NCBI RefSeq assembly: GCF_001746755.1
Contig: NZ_MCGG01000078.1
Coordinates: forward strand, 62,001 to 126,000
Length of the DNA stretch: 64,000 nucleotides
DNA from: Magnetovibrio blakemorei
GTDB taxonomy: Bacteria > Pseudomonadota > Alphaproteobacteria > Rhodospirillales > Magnetovibrionaceae
Direction: 5' to 3'
The notes below the pieces were generated by a model that ran no database searches, had not been told where the DNA came from, and saw nothing but the letters and a program-made list of their open reading frames with translations. This document shows, in pieces, positions 34,840 through 45,412 of the stretch (position 1 is the first letter of the stretch; every line of letters begins with the position of its first letter). Made by a program: the position numbers and the translations under genes.

Positions 34840-36201
34840 TTATACGGACTTCGCGGCAGGTTTGCCCAAAAGCGGCACGGACGCATACGAAGCACCGCCC
34901 AGCAACACCAAGCCTTGGGGTGTTTGCCAATCCATCTGATCAAAGCTGCGGCATTTGGGACAATGAGCCGACCATTTGGCTTCCACGTGGCCGCAATCGG
35001 AACACACCCACGCCGGATCGGCGCTGGCGGATGCGGCGCGCGCCAACCAGTGGCGCACCTGGTCTTTGTCGCCGTGTTCTTGGTCTTCCAGGTCGGCCAT
35101 CATGGTGAACACCTTGCGGCTTTGACAACCCGCTTCCAGCGCGGCGCCCAGATGGGTGCGCGCCTGACCCCACAATTGCGCCTGCAAAGCCGCTTCGGCG
35201 ACAACCATGTGGCCATCAATAGAGGCGGACTTCAAGGCCAGCAGTTTTTGTGCGGCGGTCACTTTTTTGAGGCCGTCATCGGCCGAATCCGCCCGATAAT
35301 ACAGCACCGCCAAATCGGGATGAGGTTTTAAGGCCCAGGCCTTTTCCACCACCTGTGAGGCTTTGTGCTTGTCGCCGCGGTTTAAATACAAGGTGGCCAA
35401 GCGCAGCGCCGCCGCCGTCAACGCGGTGTCCAAAGACACGGCTTTTTCCGCCAGTTTAAGCGCTTTCACCGGATCGCCCGCACGCTCCGCTTCTTGGCTT
35501 TCGCCCAACGCCACAATGGCTTGACGGTGACGGGTGTCGCCTTGGCTGATGGCCGTTAGCTTGCCCGCGTGGCTCAACGCCTCGCCCGCCGCCGCCCATG
35601 TCCCCGCCCGGGATTCCAGTTCGAACAGCGTCTCGGCCAACCATTCGCTTTTGGGTTTCAGCGCCTGGGCGCGCCGCGCCAGCGCCAGCGCCGCTTCATC
35701 ATCGCCGCGCTTGACCGCTTGATTCAACAGGCCGCGCAGGCCTAAAAATTCCATTTCCGGTTCGTCCAGCATGGCGACAAAAAAGCGTTCTGCGGCCGTT
35801 TCATCGCCGCCCAGCTGGGCCGATTGCGCCTTCAACAGCAACGTCAAAGGCGGCTCGCCCAACAGGCCGTCGGCCTTGTGCACTTGGCGCGCGGATTCTT
35901 CGCCGTCACCTGCGGCCACCGCAACCATGCCTTTGGTCAGCGCCTTATAGCCATTGCGCGAACGCCGTTCGCGATACATATCGACCAATTGCCCCGGCGC
36001 ACGGGTTAAAAACAGCCAAAAACGATACACCAACGCCGCCACAACGACCAAAATCGCCACGCCGCCGACCAGCACCCCGGCACTGGTTTCAATTTGCCAA
36101 CCGCCCCAGTTGAGGCTGACGGCACCGGGGTTGTTGCTCACCCAAATGAGCCCCCAAGCCAGAGCCGCAACGGCCACCAAAAAGGAAATGAGACGCAGCA
36201 T
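34840..36201 (-). CDS. hemY: HemY-like membrane TPR protein with a rubredoxin-like C-terminus
   Basis: A 453-residue protein from the ATG at 36201, with GAGGGG upstream. Two N-terminal membrane segments (LISFLVAVAALAWGLIWV and VLVGGVAILVVVAALVYRFWLF) form the HemY_N domain, followed by TPR-like helices to ~410. The C-terminus holds CSDCGHVEAKWSAHCPKC, a four-cysteine rubredoxin-type metal site like that of LapB/YciM, not seen in E. coli HemY. It lies 10 bp after the Mic60-like gene, in the hemCD cluster. Its exact role in porphyrin synthesis is unclear. Confidence 0.88.
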   Translation of the reverse strand: MLRLISFLVAVAALAWGLIWVSNNPGAVSLNWGGWQIETSAGVLVGGVAILVVVAALVYRFWLFLTRAPGQLVDMYRERRSRNGYKALTKGMVAVAAGDGEESARQVHKADGLLGEPPLTLLLKAQSAQLGGDETAAERFFVAMLDEPEMEFLGLRGLLNQAVKRGDDEAALALARRAQALKPKSEWLAETLFELESRAGTWAAAGEALSHAGKLTAISQGDTRHRQAIVALGESQEAERAGDPVKALKLAEKAVSLDTALTAAALRLATLYLNRGDKHKASQVVEKAWALKPHPDLAVLYYRADSADDGLKKVTAAQKLLALKSASIDGHMVVAEAALQAQLWGQARTHLGAALEAGCQSRKVFTMMADLEDQEHGDKDQVRHWLARAASASADPAWVCSDCGHVEAKWSAHCPKCRSFDQMDWQTPQGLVLLGGASYASVPLLGKPAAKSV

Positions 36202-36211
36202 GTTGTTCCCC

Positions 36212-37488
36212 TCACGCGCCGCCCGTGGCCGCAAGGGCCGCGAGCGCATGATTGTGGAGCGCCTGTAAAGCGTCTTGGATGTTCACCCGCGCCTGGGCCG
36301 CATTGTGCCAAGCGCGTAAGGCATCCGCCTCAACGCCGCCAATGGGGGTTAACGCCGCCACCGCCGTTTTCAGATCTTTTTTGTCCAAAGCCTGATCCGC
36401 AATGGCCAAGGCGCGTTCGACTGGATCGTCGATGCGGGCCGGATCGGTTTGACGCACGGACACCAGATTGGACATGGCACGTTGAACCTCACCCCACCAG
36501 CCGGGCGCTGCGATTGACTGTGAACCTTCATCACCGTACCCGCGACGCCGTTGAACTGTTCGCTCAAGGTGTCTTGTGTGGGCACGCCCACGTCGCCATA
36601 AGCGCGCAAAATGTCGAGGGCGGCAGCCACCACCGGGTCTTTACCGCCGATGCGCTCCAGCGCGTCAAGCGCGGTGGAAAACGGTTGCGCGCTTTCGGCT
36701 TGGGTTGCCAATTGGGTCACCGACAGCACCAAGGCCTGGGCCGAAGCGCTGGGGTCTGCCACCCCGCGCGGCGCACTTTCCAGGCGTTTGATGCGGGCGT
36801 TTAAAGCCTTAACTTCATCGCGCAACTCCGCGATCACTTGGGCAAGTTTGCCCGATGTATCGTCTTTGGTGATTTTGTTCGCGACGGACGACGTGGCCTT
36901 CAGCTGATCTTCCAGCGCGTCCATGCGTTCGTTCAAGCGACGTTCAAATAGTGTCGAAACCGCCATCACGGGCAAGGCGTCGCTGCTCTGTTGTGCCGGC
37001 TCAGTGACGGCAGGTGCATTGGGTTTGTCCGCACCGATAAAATCGGCAGCGCTTTGGGGCGCAAATTGGGGCGCGGCCGGCGTCGCGTTTTGATCGACGG
37101 GCGGTGTTGGCTTTGCCAGCGATAAATCGGTCGGCGCGTATTGGGGTTCCAATGCGGGAGCAGACGCGGGACTGGATGCGGGTGCGGGCGGACGTTTTTC
37201 TGTTTGACGGGCTTCGGACGGCAAGGTCGGCTGGGTCGGGCGCGATTGCAGGCCCAACATGGTTTGCGCCTTTTGCAGCATCGGCGTCACGGTTGAGCCG
37301 ATATAAGGCCACGCGGCATAGGTGCCGCCGCCCGCCAGCAAGGCAAAAGCCAAAAACCACACCAAACCAGCGCCGCCGGGCTTATCTTGGCGATCTTGCT
37401 TGGCAGGATTTGACGACAAGTTTGCCGCGGCCAACTCTTCCATATTCAAGACCTCGGCGTCCGGATTTTTGTGTTCGTTGTCGGTCAT
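36212..37488 (-). pseudogene. Mic60/mitofilin-like membrane protein, frameshifted
   Basis: The N-terminal ~325 residues have an acidic start, one membrane segment (GLVWFLAFALLAGGGTYAAWPYI), a Pro/Ala-rich linker and a coiled coil, as in alphaproteobacterial Mic60 (COG4223). At about 36500-36545 the frame is lost: the conserved C-terminal mitofilin segment (APGWWGEVQRAMSNLVSVRQ... to ALAATGGA) continues in the next frame to 36212. Restoring one base near 36516 would give a normal ~425-residue protein. This could be a real mutation or a sequencing error. The family shapes inner membranes and sits with haem genes in many alphaproteobacteria. Confidence 0.8.
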
Positions 37489-37564
37489 GGGCAGATCGAG
37501 TCCCCAAAATGGTGCAAGAAATGGCGCAAAATATAAAGGTATGGGTCTATAGAGATAAGGTCTA

Positions 37565-38269
37565 TCACATGTTGAGCAATGCCAAAAGAGAAGCTTGATC
37601 GGGCTTTACCGCGATCCGAATATCTTTCCACTTCAGCGCGCGCACGTTTTGCGCTACCGGGTCGCTGAGACAAAATGCGGTTATACCTGTGAGATGCGCA
37701 GCCAGACCCGCCTTGTCAACCAAGGCGGCGAACGCCGCCCCGGTGCGCGGCGAAAACAGCAACACACCGTCCAGGGTGCCCTCTAACATTTCCGTGCGCA
37801 CAATTTCGGGCAAAACATCCGCTTTTACGGCCTCGTACAAAACTTCGCGGCGATACACAAAGCCTTCGGCTTCCAGCAAGCCTGCCAGATCCCCCGCCAC
37901 TTTGGTGCTGGCGGGATGCAACAGGGGGCCTTGTTTCGGGTCCAAGATCTTGATCACCAAAGCGGCCAAGGCCTCCACGTCCCCCGCCGCACTTTTCACC
38001 GTCTCAAAACCCAGTGCCAAGGCTTCGCGCGCGGTGGCATCGCCGACACACAACGCCGGTACGTCGCGTACGGCTGAGCGCGCCGCAAAGGCCCGCGCCC
38101 CATTGGCCGAGGTCAGCACCAAAGCCTGTACATCCGCCATTTCCAGCTCGACCCCGCCGAGAATGCGGATGTCCAAAAGCGGCGCCAAAACGCCCTCGTG
38201 GCCTTGGCTTTTGAGAGCCGCCAAAAGGGATTTTGCATCCTCAGCGGGACGGGTCACCAAGACGCGCAT
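37565..38269 (-). CDS. hemD: Uroporphyrinogen-III synthase
   Basis: About 234 residues from the ATG at 38269, preceded by GAGGG. It has the two-lobed HemD layout, starting MRVLVTRPAEDAKSLLAAL and including FSPRTGAAFAALV in the second lobe. The enzyme closes hydroxymethylbilane with inversion of ring D. The family is poorly conserved, so the assignment rests on these segments and on position just 11 bp after hemC. Confidence 0.92.
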   Translation of the reverse strand: MRVLVTRPAEDAKSLLAALKSQGHEGVLAPLLDIRILGGVELEMADVQALVLTSANGARAFAARSAVRDVPALCVGDATAREALALGFETVKSAAGDVEALAALVIKILDPKQGPLLHPASTKVAGDLAGLLEAEGFVYRREVLYEAVKADVLPEIVRTEMLEGTLDGVLLFSPRTGAAFAALVDKAGLAAHLTGITAFCLSDPVAQNVRALKWKDIRIAVKPDQASLLALLNM

Positions 38270-38280
38270 GGGCGGAACCC

Positions 38281-39378
<1,098 letters not shown>

Positions 39379-39384
39379 TTATAC

Positions 39385-40464
39385 ATGATCGTTTTGGGCA
39401 TCGAAACCAGTTGTGATGAAACGGCCGCCTCTGTGATCCGGGTGAACGACTCAGATCTCAACAGCGGCGGTGAAATTTTGTCCGATGTGGTGCTGTCGCA
39501 AATCGAGGCGCACCGCCCCTTTGGCGGCATTGTCCCCGAAGTGGCCGCCCGCGCCCACTTGGAAAGCGCTGATCTGGTTGTTGAACAGGCCATGAGCGAA
39601 GCGGGTTTGCGTTTTGATCAACTGGACGCGGTCGCCGCCACCGGCGGACCGGGACTGATCGGCGGCGTCATCGTCGGCGTGATGACCGCCAAGGCCATCG
39701 CCGTCGCCCACAATTTGCCGTTTATAGCGGTCAACCATTTGGAAGGCCACGCGTTGACCGCACGGCTCACCGACAATGTGGCCTTTCCTTATTTGTTGCT
39801 GTTGGTGTCGGGCGGTCACAGCCAGCTTTTGATTGTGCACGGCGTCGGCACCTATACCCGCCTGGGCACCACCATTGACGATGCAGTCGGCGAAGCGTTC
39901 GACAAATCGGCCAAACTTTTGGGCCTGGGTTATCCGGGTGGTCCGCCTTTGGAAGCCGCCGCCAAGTTGGGCGATGCCAAGCGGTTTCCTTTGCCCCGAC
40001 CGCTGCGCGGCAAGCCGGGCTGTCATTTTTCCTTTTCCGGGCTCAAAGCCGCCGTCAAGCGCACTATTGATGCGCTGCCGCCGGGTGATCTTTTACCCCA
40101 AGACGTCTGTGATATGGCCGCCAGTTTTCAAGCCGCCGTGGCCGATGTGATGGCGGAGCGCACCCGCAATGCCTTGCGTGAATTTCGCACACAATGCCCC
40201 GACGGCACCACTTTGGTGGTGGCGGGCGGCGTCGCCGCCAATCAAGCTTTGCGCGCCAAGTTGGAAAAATTGGTCAAAGCAGAAGGCTTTATTTTGGCTG
40301 CCCCACCGCTCAAACACTGTACCGACAACGGCGCGATGATCGCGTGGGCCGGGATCGAACGGCTGCGGCTGGGACAAACCGACAGCCTTGAGTTTGCCCC
40401 CCGGCCGCGTTGGCCGCTAGACCCCGATGCGCCAAAGGCAGAAGGCGCTGGCGTCAAAGCCTAA
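39385..40464 (+). CDS. tsaD: tRNA N6-threonylcarbamoyladenosine transferase TsaD
   Basis: A 359-residue Kae1/Qri7-family protein: start [12 protein letters not shown], metal-binding His pair in VNHLEGHAL, and the ATP-binding VSGGHSQL and [20 protein letters not shown]. It transfers the threonylcarbamoyl group to A37 of ANN-decoding tRNAs, which include the tRNA-Thr encoded in this window. gpsA begins 83 bp downstream and is likely co-transcribed. Confidence 0.97.
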   Translation: MIVLGIETSCDETAASVIRVNDSDLNSGGEILSDVVLSQIEAHRPFGGIVPEVAARAHLESADLVVEQAMSEAGLRFDQLDAVAATGGPGLIGGVIVGVMTAKAIAVAHNLPFIAVNHLEGHALTARLTDNVAFPYLLLLVSGGHSQLLIVHGVGTYTRLGTTIDDAVGEAFDKSAKLLGLGYPGGPPLEAAAKLGDAKRFPLPRPLRGKPGCHFSFSGLKAAVKRTIDALPPGDLLPQDVCDMAASFQAAVADVMAERTRNALREFRTQCPDGTTLVVAGGVAANQALRAKLEKLVKAEGFILAAPPLKHCTDNGAMIAWAGIERLRLGQTDSLEFAPRPRWPLDPDAPKAEGAGVKA

Positions 40465-40547
40465 AATTATCACCGCGCTCTTGTACCCCGCGCCCAGAGC
40501 GGGCATATAGGTTTAACCCCTTCAGGTCCGAGACAGAGGAAATCACT

Positions 40548-41537
40548 GTGCACACCATCGGTATTATTGGAGCAGGCGCGTGGGGCACGGCCCTGGCAAC
40601 CGCCGTCAGGCGCGCGGGACCAGAGGTTATTCTTCAAGCCCATGAGGCCGAAGTCGCCCAAGCGATTAACACGAGTCGAGAAAACGCCTCGTTTTTGCCC
40701 AGCGTCACCTTGGACCCCGGCATTCACGCCACCCAAGACATTGGGGAAACGGTGCAAACGGACGCCGTTCTGCTGGTGGCCCCGGCGCAATTTTTGCGCG
40801 CCGTGTGTGAAGCCGCCAAACCGTTTTGGAAGCCTGGCACCCCTGCCATCATCTGCGCCAAGGGCATTGAACAGGGCAGCTACAAATTGATGTCTGACGT
40901 GGTGGATGAAACCTTGGGCGATTTGGCCCCCATCGCGGTTTTATCGGGTCCCACCTTCGCCATCGAAGTGGCCCGCGATATGCCCACCGCCGTGACGCTC
41001 GCTTGCGTTGATGAAAAATTAGGTCAACGATTGTGCGAAAACTTATCAAGCCGCTGTTTTCGCCCGTATTATTCTTATGACGTGATCGGGGCACAGTTGG
41101 GCGGCGCGGTCAAGAACGTGATGGCCATTGCGTGCGGCATCGTTCAAGGCCGGGGCATGGGCGACAACGCCCGCGCCGCGTTGATCACCCGCGGATTGGC
41201 GGAAATCTCCCGTTTGGGCGAAACATTGGGGGCCGATGAGCACACCCTCATGGGCTTGTCCGGGTTGGGTGACTTGACGCTGACCTGCAACGCCATGCAA
41301 TCGCGGAATTTCTCCCTAGGGGTCCAATTGGGACAAGGTCGATCACTTGATGCTATTTTGGCGGAACGCACTTCGGTGACGGAGGGTGTTTTCACCGCCG
41401 CCGCGGTGACCGAACTGGCAAGACGGCTACAGGTCGACATGCCCATCTGCCTGGCCGTCGATGGCGTGCTCAATCACGGAGTCGATTTGGATGCCATCAT
41501 CAAGGGCCTGCTCTCTCGCCCCCTCAACATCGAATAA
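40548..41537 (+). CDS. gpsA: Glycerol-3-phosphate dehydrogenase [NAD(P)+]
   Basis: A 329-residue protein. The GTG at 40548 is the likely start: AGAGGA lies eight bases upstream and the Rossmann motif IGAGAWGTALA follows directly. VLSGPTFAIEVA and VKNVMAIACGI are the substrate and catalytic-lysine segments. It makes sn-glycerol 3-phosphate for phospholipid synthesis. The open frame extends upstream into tsaD but that part is not coding. Confidence 0.97.
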   Translation: MHTIGIIGAGAWGTALATAVRRAGPEVILQAHEAEVAQAINTSRENASFLPSVTLDPGIHATQDIGETVQTDAVLLVAPAQFLRAVCEAAKPFWKPGTPAIICAKGIEQGSYKLMSDVVDETLGDLAPIAVLSGPTFAIEVARDMPTAVTLACVDEKLGQRLCENLSSRCFRPYYSYDVIGAQLGGAVKNVMAIACGIVQGRGMGDNARAALITRGLAEISRLGETLGADEHTLMGLSGLGDLTLTCNAMQSRNFSLGVQLGQGRSLDAILAERTSVTEGVFTAAAVTELARRLQVDMPICLAVDGVLNHGVDLDAIIKGLLSRPLNIE

Positions 41538-41560
41538 TCTTAGTTAAGGATATCTTAATA

Positions 41561-41851
41561 ATGCTCTTCGCCATCTTTTGTACCGACAAAAAGGACCATT
41601 TGCAGGTCCGTCAAGACAATCGCCCGGCCCATGTTGAGCACCTGAAAGCCATCGGCGCGCAGCTGATTTTCGCCGGCCCGACGTTAGCTGATGACAATGA
41701 GTCCATGAATGGCAGCTTGATTGTGGTCGATTTCGACACCCGCGCCGAAGTCGATGCCTTTGTGCAACGAGACCCTTACGGCCAGGCCGGTTTGTTTGAA
41801 AGCGTGGTCGTGCGACCGTGGAAAAAAGTGCTTCCGCAAGGCCCTGCCTGA
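41561..41851 (+). CDS. YciI-like protein
   Basis: A 96-residue single-domain protein of the YciI family, with the dimeric alpha-beta barrel fold and the conserved His in RPAHVEHLKAIG and Asp in VVDFDTRAEVDAFVQRDPY. The family is related to muconolactone isomerase-like and chlorite-dismutase folds; the function of this stand-alone form is not firmly known. It is positioned between gpsA and the EVE gene as in many alphaproteobacteria. Confidence 0.9.
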   Translation: MLFAIFCTDKKDHLQVRQDNRPAHVEHLKAIGAQLIFAGPTLADDNESMNGSLIVVDFDTRAEVDAFVQRDPYGQAGLFESVVVRPWKKVLPQGPA

Positions 41852-41916
41852 TGCGCAGGGATTCTGTCCGTTTTAAGCGGGATGCGAGATTTTAGATTTT
41901 GTTAGGATACCGAAAC

Positions 41917-42357
41917 GTGGCCTATTGGTTGATCAAATCTGAACCAAACAGCTGGTCCTGGGACGATCAGGTCCGCGTCGGCACCGAGCCTTGGACCGGC
42001 GTGCGCAATCATCAAGCGGCCAAATACATGAATGCCATGACACGCGGCGACCGGATCTTCTTTTATCATTCCGTTCAGCAAAAGAGCATCGTCGGCGTGG
42101 TCGAAGTGGCGAGGACTGCCTACCCCGATCCCACCGACGACAGCCATCGATTTGTGTGCGTGGACGTGAAAGCTGTTTCGGCTGTACAACAACCTGTGTC
42201 CTTAAGCGCCATCAAATCCAATCCGAAGCTGGAGCACATGCCGCTGCTGCGCCAGTCGCGTCTTTCGGTTTGTCCGGTCACCGAAGAAGAGTGGGACGAG
42301 ATTTTGCACATGGCCCACGGATTGGCCCCTCAAACTTCTTCGGGGCGTCCCGCATGA
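41917..42357 (+). CDS. EVE domain protein
   Basis: About 146 residues from the GTG at 41917, where the domain begins AYWLIKSEPNSWSWDD. The EVE (PUA-like) fold is indicated by WTGVRNHQAAKYM, RGDRIFFYHS and GVVEVARTAYPDP. EVE domains bind modified bases in DNA or RNA. Its stop overlaps the start of the Rieske gene (ATGA), so the two are translationally coupled. Confidence 0.92.
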   Translation: MAYWLIKSEPNSWSWDDQVRVGTEPWTGVRNHQAAKYMNAMTRGDRIFFYHSVQQKSIVGVVEVARTAYPDPTDDSHRFVCVDVKAVSAVQQPVSLSAIKSNPKLEHMPLLRQSRLSVCPVTEEEWDEILHMAHGLAPQTSSGRPA

Positions 42358-42701
42358 CAGCCGATCATTCCCCATCCACGCCCCTGTGCCGCCTTGAGGA
42401 CATTCCCGATAATGGTTCTGCTGGGTTTGTCGTCCCTGTCAATGGCGAAATGGCCCGTCTACTGGCTGTTCGAAGAGGCTCAATTGTTTATCTTTATATA
42501 AATTCCTGCCCGCACACCCATGCGCCGCTGGATTTTACGCCGGGGCAGTTTTTAAACCTCGAAAAAACGTTGATTATGTGTTCAAGCCACGGAGCGCTGT
42601 TTCGCATTGAAGATGGTCACTGTGTTCAGGGGCCGTGCGCGGGCAATCATTTGACCAAAGTTGCGTGCTCGGTGCGCAACGATGAGGTTTGGTTGGACTA
42701 A
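42354..42701 (+). CDS. Rieske [2Fe-2S] ferredoxin-like protein
   Basis: A 115-residue protein. The Rieske ligands are present as Cys-x-His in SCPHTHAPL and Cys-x-x-His in MCSSHGALF, within a beta-rich domain. It resembles the small ferredoxins that feed electrons to oxygenases or nitrite reductases, but no partner enzyme is adjacent. It overlaps the EVE gene by four bases. No membrane anchor or signal peptide was seen, so it is cytoplasmic. Confidence 0.93.
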   Translation: MTADHSPSTPLCRLEDIPDNGSAGFVVPVNGEMARLLAVRRGSIVYLYINSCPHTHAPLDFTPGQFLNLEKTLIMCSSHGALFRIEDGHCVQGPCAGNHLTKVACSVRNDEVWLD

Positions 42702-42774
42702 AAAAGAGCTTCAAAGCCGTTTTCTTGACTTGCGTCGGCATTTGAATTCCTCAATAATATTTTTACGCTGCACT

Positions 42775-42797
42775 GCACAATGCATAGCGTATTGTGC
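42775..42797. promoter_or_regulatory. Inverted repeat upstream of acs
   Basis: Perfect 7-bp arms GCACAAT/ATTGTGC separated by nine bases, 121 bp upstream of the acs start in an otherwise gene-free 217-bp spacer. It is a plausible regulator binding site for the acetate gene; the protein is not known. Confidence 0.4.
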
Positions 42798-42918
42798 CGT
42801 CGGCAGAGCGAGCGGACTTAATCACGCCCAAAACCAAAGCTGCACGCCACCCGGCGCGACGGTAGGGGAAGATTAAGAATACCCAAAACAGACCTCACCC
42901 AGGGAGGGGCTTTAGAAT

Positions 42919-44859
42919 ATGACTGATTCCCACGTTTTTCCGGTACCCGAGCAACTTGCCAAAGAAGCTTGGGCCGATAACGCCAAGTATCTCGAAATGT
43001 ACCAGCGCTCCATCGAGGACGCCGAAGGGTTTTGGGGCGAACAAGGCAAGCGCCTTGATTGGATCAAGCCGTATACGCAAGTTAAAGACGTCAACTTCAA
43101 CATTCCCGGCGTATCCATCAAATGGTTCGCTGACGGCACCTTGAACACGTCTGTAAACTGCATCGACCGTCACTTGCCCAAACGCGCCAATCAAACGGCG
43201 ATCATTTGGGAAGGCGATGATCCGGCGGATTCCAAAAACATCACCTATCAAGAATTACACGATGAAGTGTGCAAGCTGGCCAATGCGATGAAGGCGCGCG
43301 GCGTGAAAAAGGGCGATATCGTTACCCTTTATATGCCGATGATCCCCGAAGCCGCCTATGCCATGCTGGCGTGCACGCGCATCGGCGCCATCCACTCCAT
43401 CGTTTTTGGCGGTTTTTCGCCAGACGCCCTGGCCGGACGCATCAAAGGTGCGGAATCCAACTGCGTCATCACCGCCGATGAAGGCCTGCGCGGCAAAAAG
43501 GGCATTCCGTTGAAAGCCAACGTGGATGCGGCGCTCAAAGGCTGCCCGTCGGTCGAAACCGTCTTTGTGGTGAAACGCACCGGCGGAACGATCAATTGGG
43601 TCGATGGCCGCGACATTTGGTACGATCAAGCCGTCGCGGGTGAGCCCACCACGTGTGAGCCGGAAGAAATGAACGCCGAAGACCCCATGTTCATTTTGTA
43701 CACATCGGGTTCCACCGGCGCGCCGAAGGGTGTTCTCCACACCACGGGCGGCTATTTGGTCTATGCGTCCATGACCCATCAATACGTTTTTGATTATCAC
43801 GAAGGCGATGTGTATTGGTGCACCGCGGACGTGGGTTGGGTCACCGGCCACAGCTACATCGTTTACGGTCCGCTGGCCAACGGCGCCACCACGTTGATGT
43901 TTGAAGGCGTGCCCAACTATCCCGACACGTCGCGGTTCTGGCAGGTGTGCGACAAGCACAAAGTCACCATCTTCTACACCGCGCCCACGGCGATCCGTGC
44001 CTTGATGCGCGATGGCGATGGTCCGGTCCAAAAGACCTCTCGTAAGTCATTGCGTTTGCTGGGGTCGGTGGGTGAACCCATCAACCCCGAAGCGTGGATG
44101 TGGTATTACAACGTGGTTGGCGAAGGGCGTTGCCCGATCGTCGACACCTGGTGGCAGACCGAAACCGGGGGCATTTTGATTACCCCCTTGCCCGGTGCAA
44201 CGGCGCTGAAACCCGGTTCCGCCACCCGTCCGTTCTTTGGCGTTCAGCCGCAAATCGTCGACAGTGAAGGCGTCCCTCTGGAAGGGGCGACGGAAGGAAA
44301 CCTCTGCATCACCGACAGCTGGCCCGGTCAGATGCGCACCGTGTTTGGCGATCACGACCGCTTTGAACAGACCTACTTTTCGACCTATCCCGGCAAGTAC
44401 TTCACCGGCGACGGCTGTCGTCGTGATGAAGACGGCTATTACTGGATCACCGGGCGCGTCGATGACGTGATCAACGTGTCCGGTCACCGCATGGGCACCG
44501 CCGAAGTCGAAAGCGCTTTGGTTGCCCATGAAAAAGTCGCCGAAGCCGCCGTGGTCGGTGCGCCCCATGACATCAAGGGCCAGGGCATCTATGTCTATGT
44601 CACCTTGAATGCCGGGATTGAACCCACCGATGAGCTCAAAAAAGAACTCGTCACCTGGGTGCGCAAAGAAATCGGCCCCATCGCTTCACCCGATTGGCTG
44701 CAATGGGCGCCAGGTCTGCCCAAAACCCGTTCCGGGAAAATCATGCGCCGCATTTTGCGCAAGATTGCCGAAAACGAGTTTGGCTCCTTGGGCGACACCT
44801 CCACATTGGCCGATCCTTCGGTGGTCGATGACTTGATCGACAACCGCCAAAACCGCTAA
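42919..44859 (+). CDS. acs: Acetyl-CoA synthetase (AMP-forming)
   Basis: A 646-residue protein matching Acs in full length. ATP-binding [11 protein letters not shown], the WWQTETGG motif, and the C-terminal [11 protein letters not shown], whose lysine is the acetylation switch in characterised homologues. It activates acetate to acetyl-CoA via acetyl-AMP. It is transcribed alone, with a strong intrinsic terminator after the stop. Confidence 0.98.
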   Translation: MTDSHVFPVPEQLAKEAWADNAKYLEMYQRSIEDAEGFWGEQGKRLDWIKPYTQVKDVNFNIPGVSIKWFADGTLNTSVNCIDRHLPKRANQTAIIWEGDDPADSKNITYQELHDEVCKLANAMKARGVKKGDIVTLYMPMIPEAAYAMLACTRIGAIHSIVFGGFSPDALAGRIKGAESNCVITADEGLRGKKGIPLKANVDAALKGCPSVETVFVVKRTGGTINWVDGRDIWYDQAVAGEPTTCEPEEMNAEDPMFILYTSGSTGAPKGVLHTTGGYLVYASMTHQYVFDYHEGDVYWCTADVGWVTGHSYIVYGPLANGATTLMFEGVPNYPDTSRFWQVCDKHKVTIFYTAPTAIRALMRDGDGPVQKTSRKSLRLLGSVGEPINPEAWMWYYNVVGEGRCPIVDTWWQTETGGILITPLPGATALKPGSATRPFFGVQPQIVDSEGVPLEGATEGNLCITDSWPGQMRTVFGDHDRFEQTYFSTYPGKYFTGDGCRRDEDGYYWITGRVDDVINVSGHRMGTAEVESALVAHEKVAEAAVVGAPHDIKGQGIYVYVTLNAGIEPTDELKKELVTWVRKEIGPIASPDWLQWAPGLPKTRSGKIMRRILRKIAENEFGSLGDTSTLADPSVVDDLIDNRQNR

Positions 44860-44894
44860 GCTTACGCAGCCTAGCGGATACGGCGAAAACAATG

Positions 44895-44928
44895 AAACGG
44901 CGGGGTCGTAAAACCCCGCCGTTTTTTT
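44895..44928 (+). terminator. Intrinsic terminator of acs
   Basis: An 11-bp stem (AAACGGCGGGG / CCCCGCCGTTT) with a five-base loop is followed by a T-run. Confidence 0.93.
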
Positions 44929-45026
44929 ACGTTAAAAAATATTGTGAAATCGCAACAAAATATGAAAATGGCCTGTTCAGAGCAAATATATAATGCGCTC
45001 AACGGGTCTCCAGCTGGCGGTAATGA

Positions 45027-45242
45027 TCAAAAATCCACGCACCGACCATTTTTTTCCCAATCACCAAAACGAGTCGGATCGGGTCCGTCACGTCCGCCAA
45101 TTTCTTTCGGTTTTTCAACGGATTGAGGCTTTGATTCGCCATCACAACAGGTGCTGTCTGGGGCCGTTTCCGGGTCTTTAGCGACGCCATCTGGCGCTTT
45201 GGTTTCAGAGGTATCGGCGCGGTTCGTTTTGGGATCGATCAT
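45027..45242 (-). CDS. DUF1674 / SdhAF4-like succinate dehydrogenase assembly factor
   Basis: A 71-residue protein. The last 25 residues (EIGGRDGPDPTRFGDWEKNGR) are the conserved DUF1674 core shared with mitochondrial SDHAF4, which protects flavinylated SdhA before assembly of succinate dehydrogenase. The N-terminal half is polar and disordered-looking. No sdh genes are in the window, but the gene is usually found beside rsmB in alphaproteobacteria, as here. Confidence 0.88.
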   Translation of the reverse strand: MIDPKTNRADTSETKAPDGVAKDPETAPDSTCCDGESKPQSVEKPKEIGGRDGPDPTRFGDWEKNGRCVDF

Positions 45243-45412
45243 AAAAATGGCGTTCCTTGGGGTTACGCGCGGCGGCGGCGGGAGACCATCCTTTTTGAGG
45301 TGGCGTGAACACGTTTCAGTGTAACCCAGCCGTTGCTCGTGGTATAGGGGGGACGCACCAGATGGCTTTCGAGCTACTATTACATGACCCCTTTTGACGA
45401 GCGCCCCCGTTT

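Noticed and set aside
34547-34939. 130-residue open frame running through the tRNA-Thr gene
   Set aside because: It crosses the terminator, the tRNA and the end of hemY on the opposite strand.
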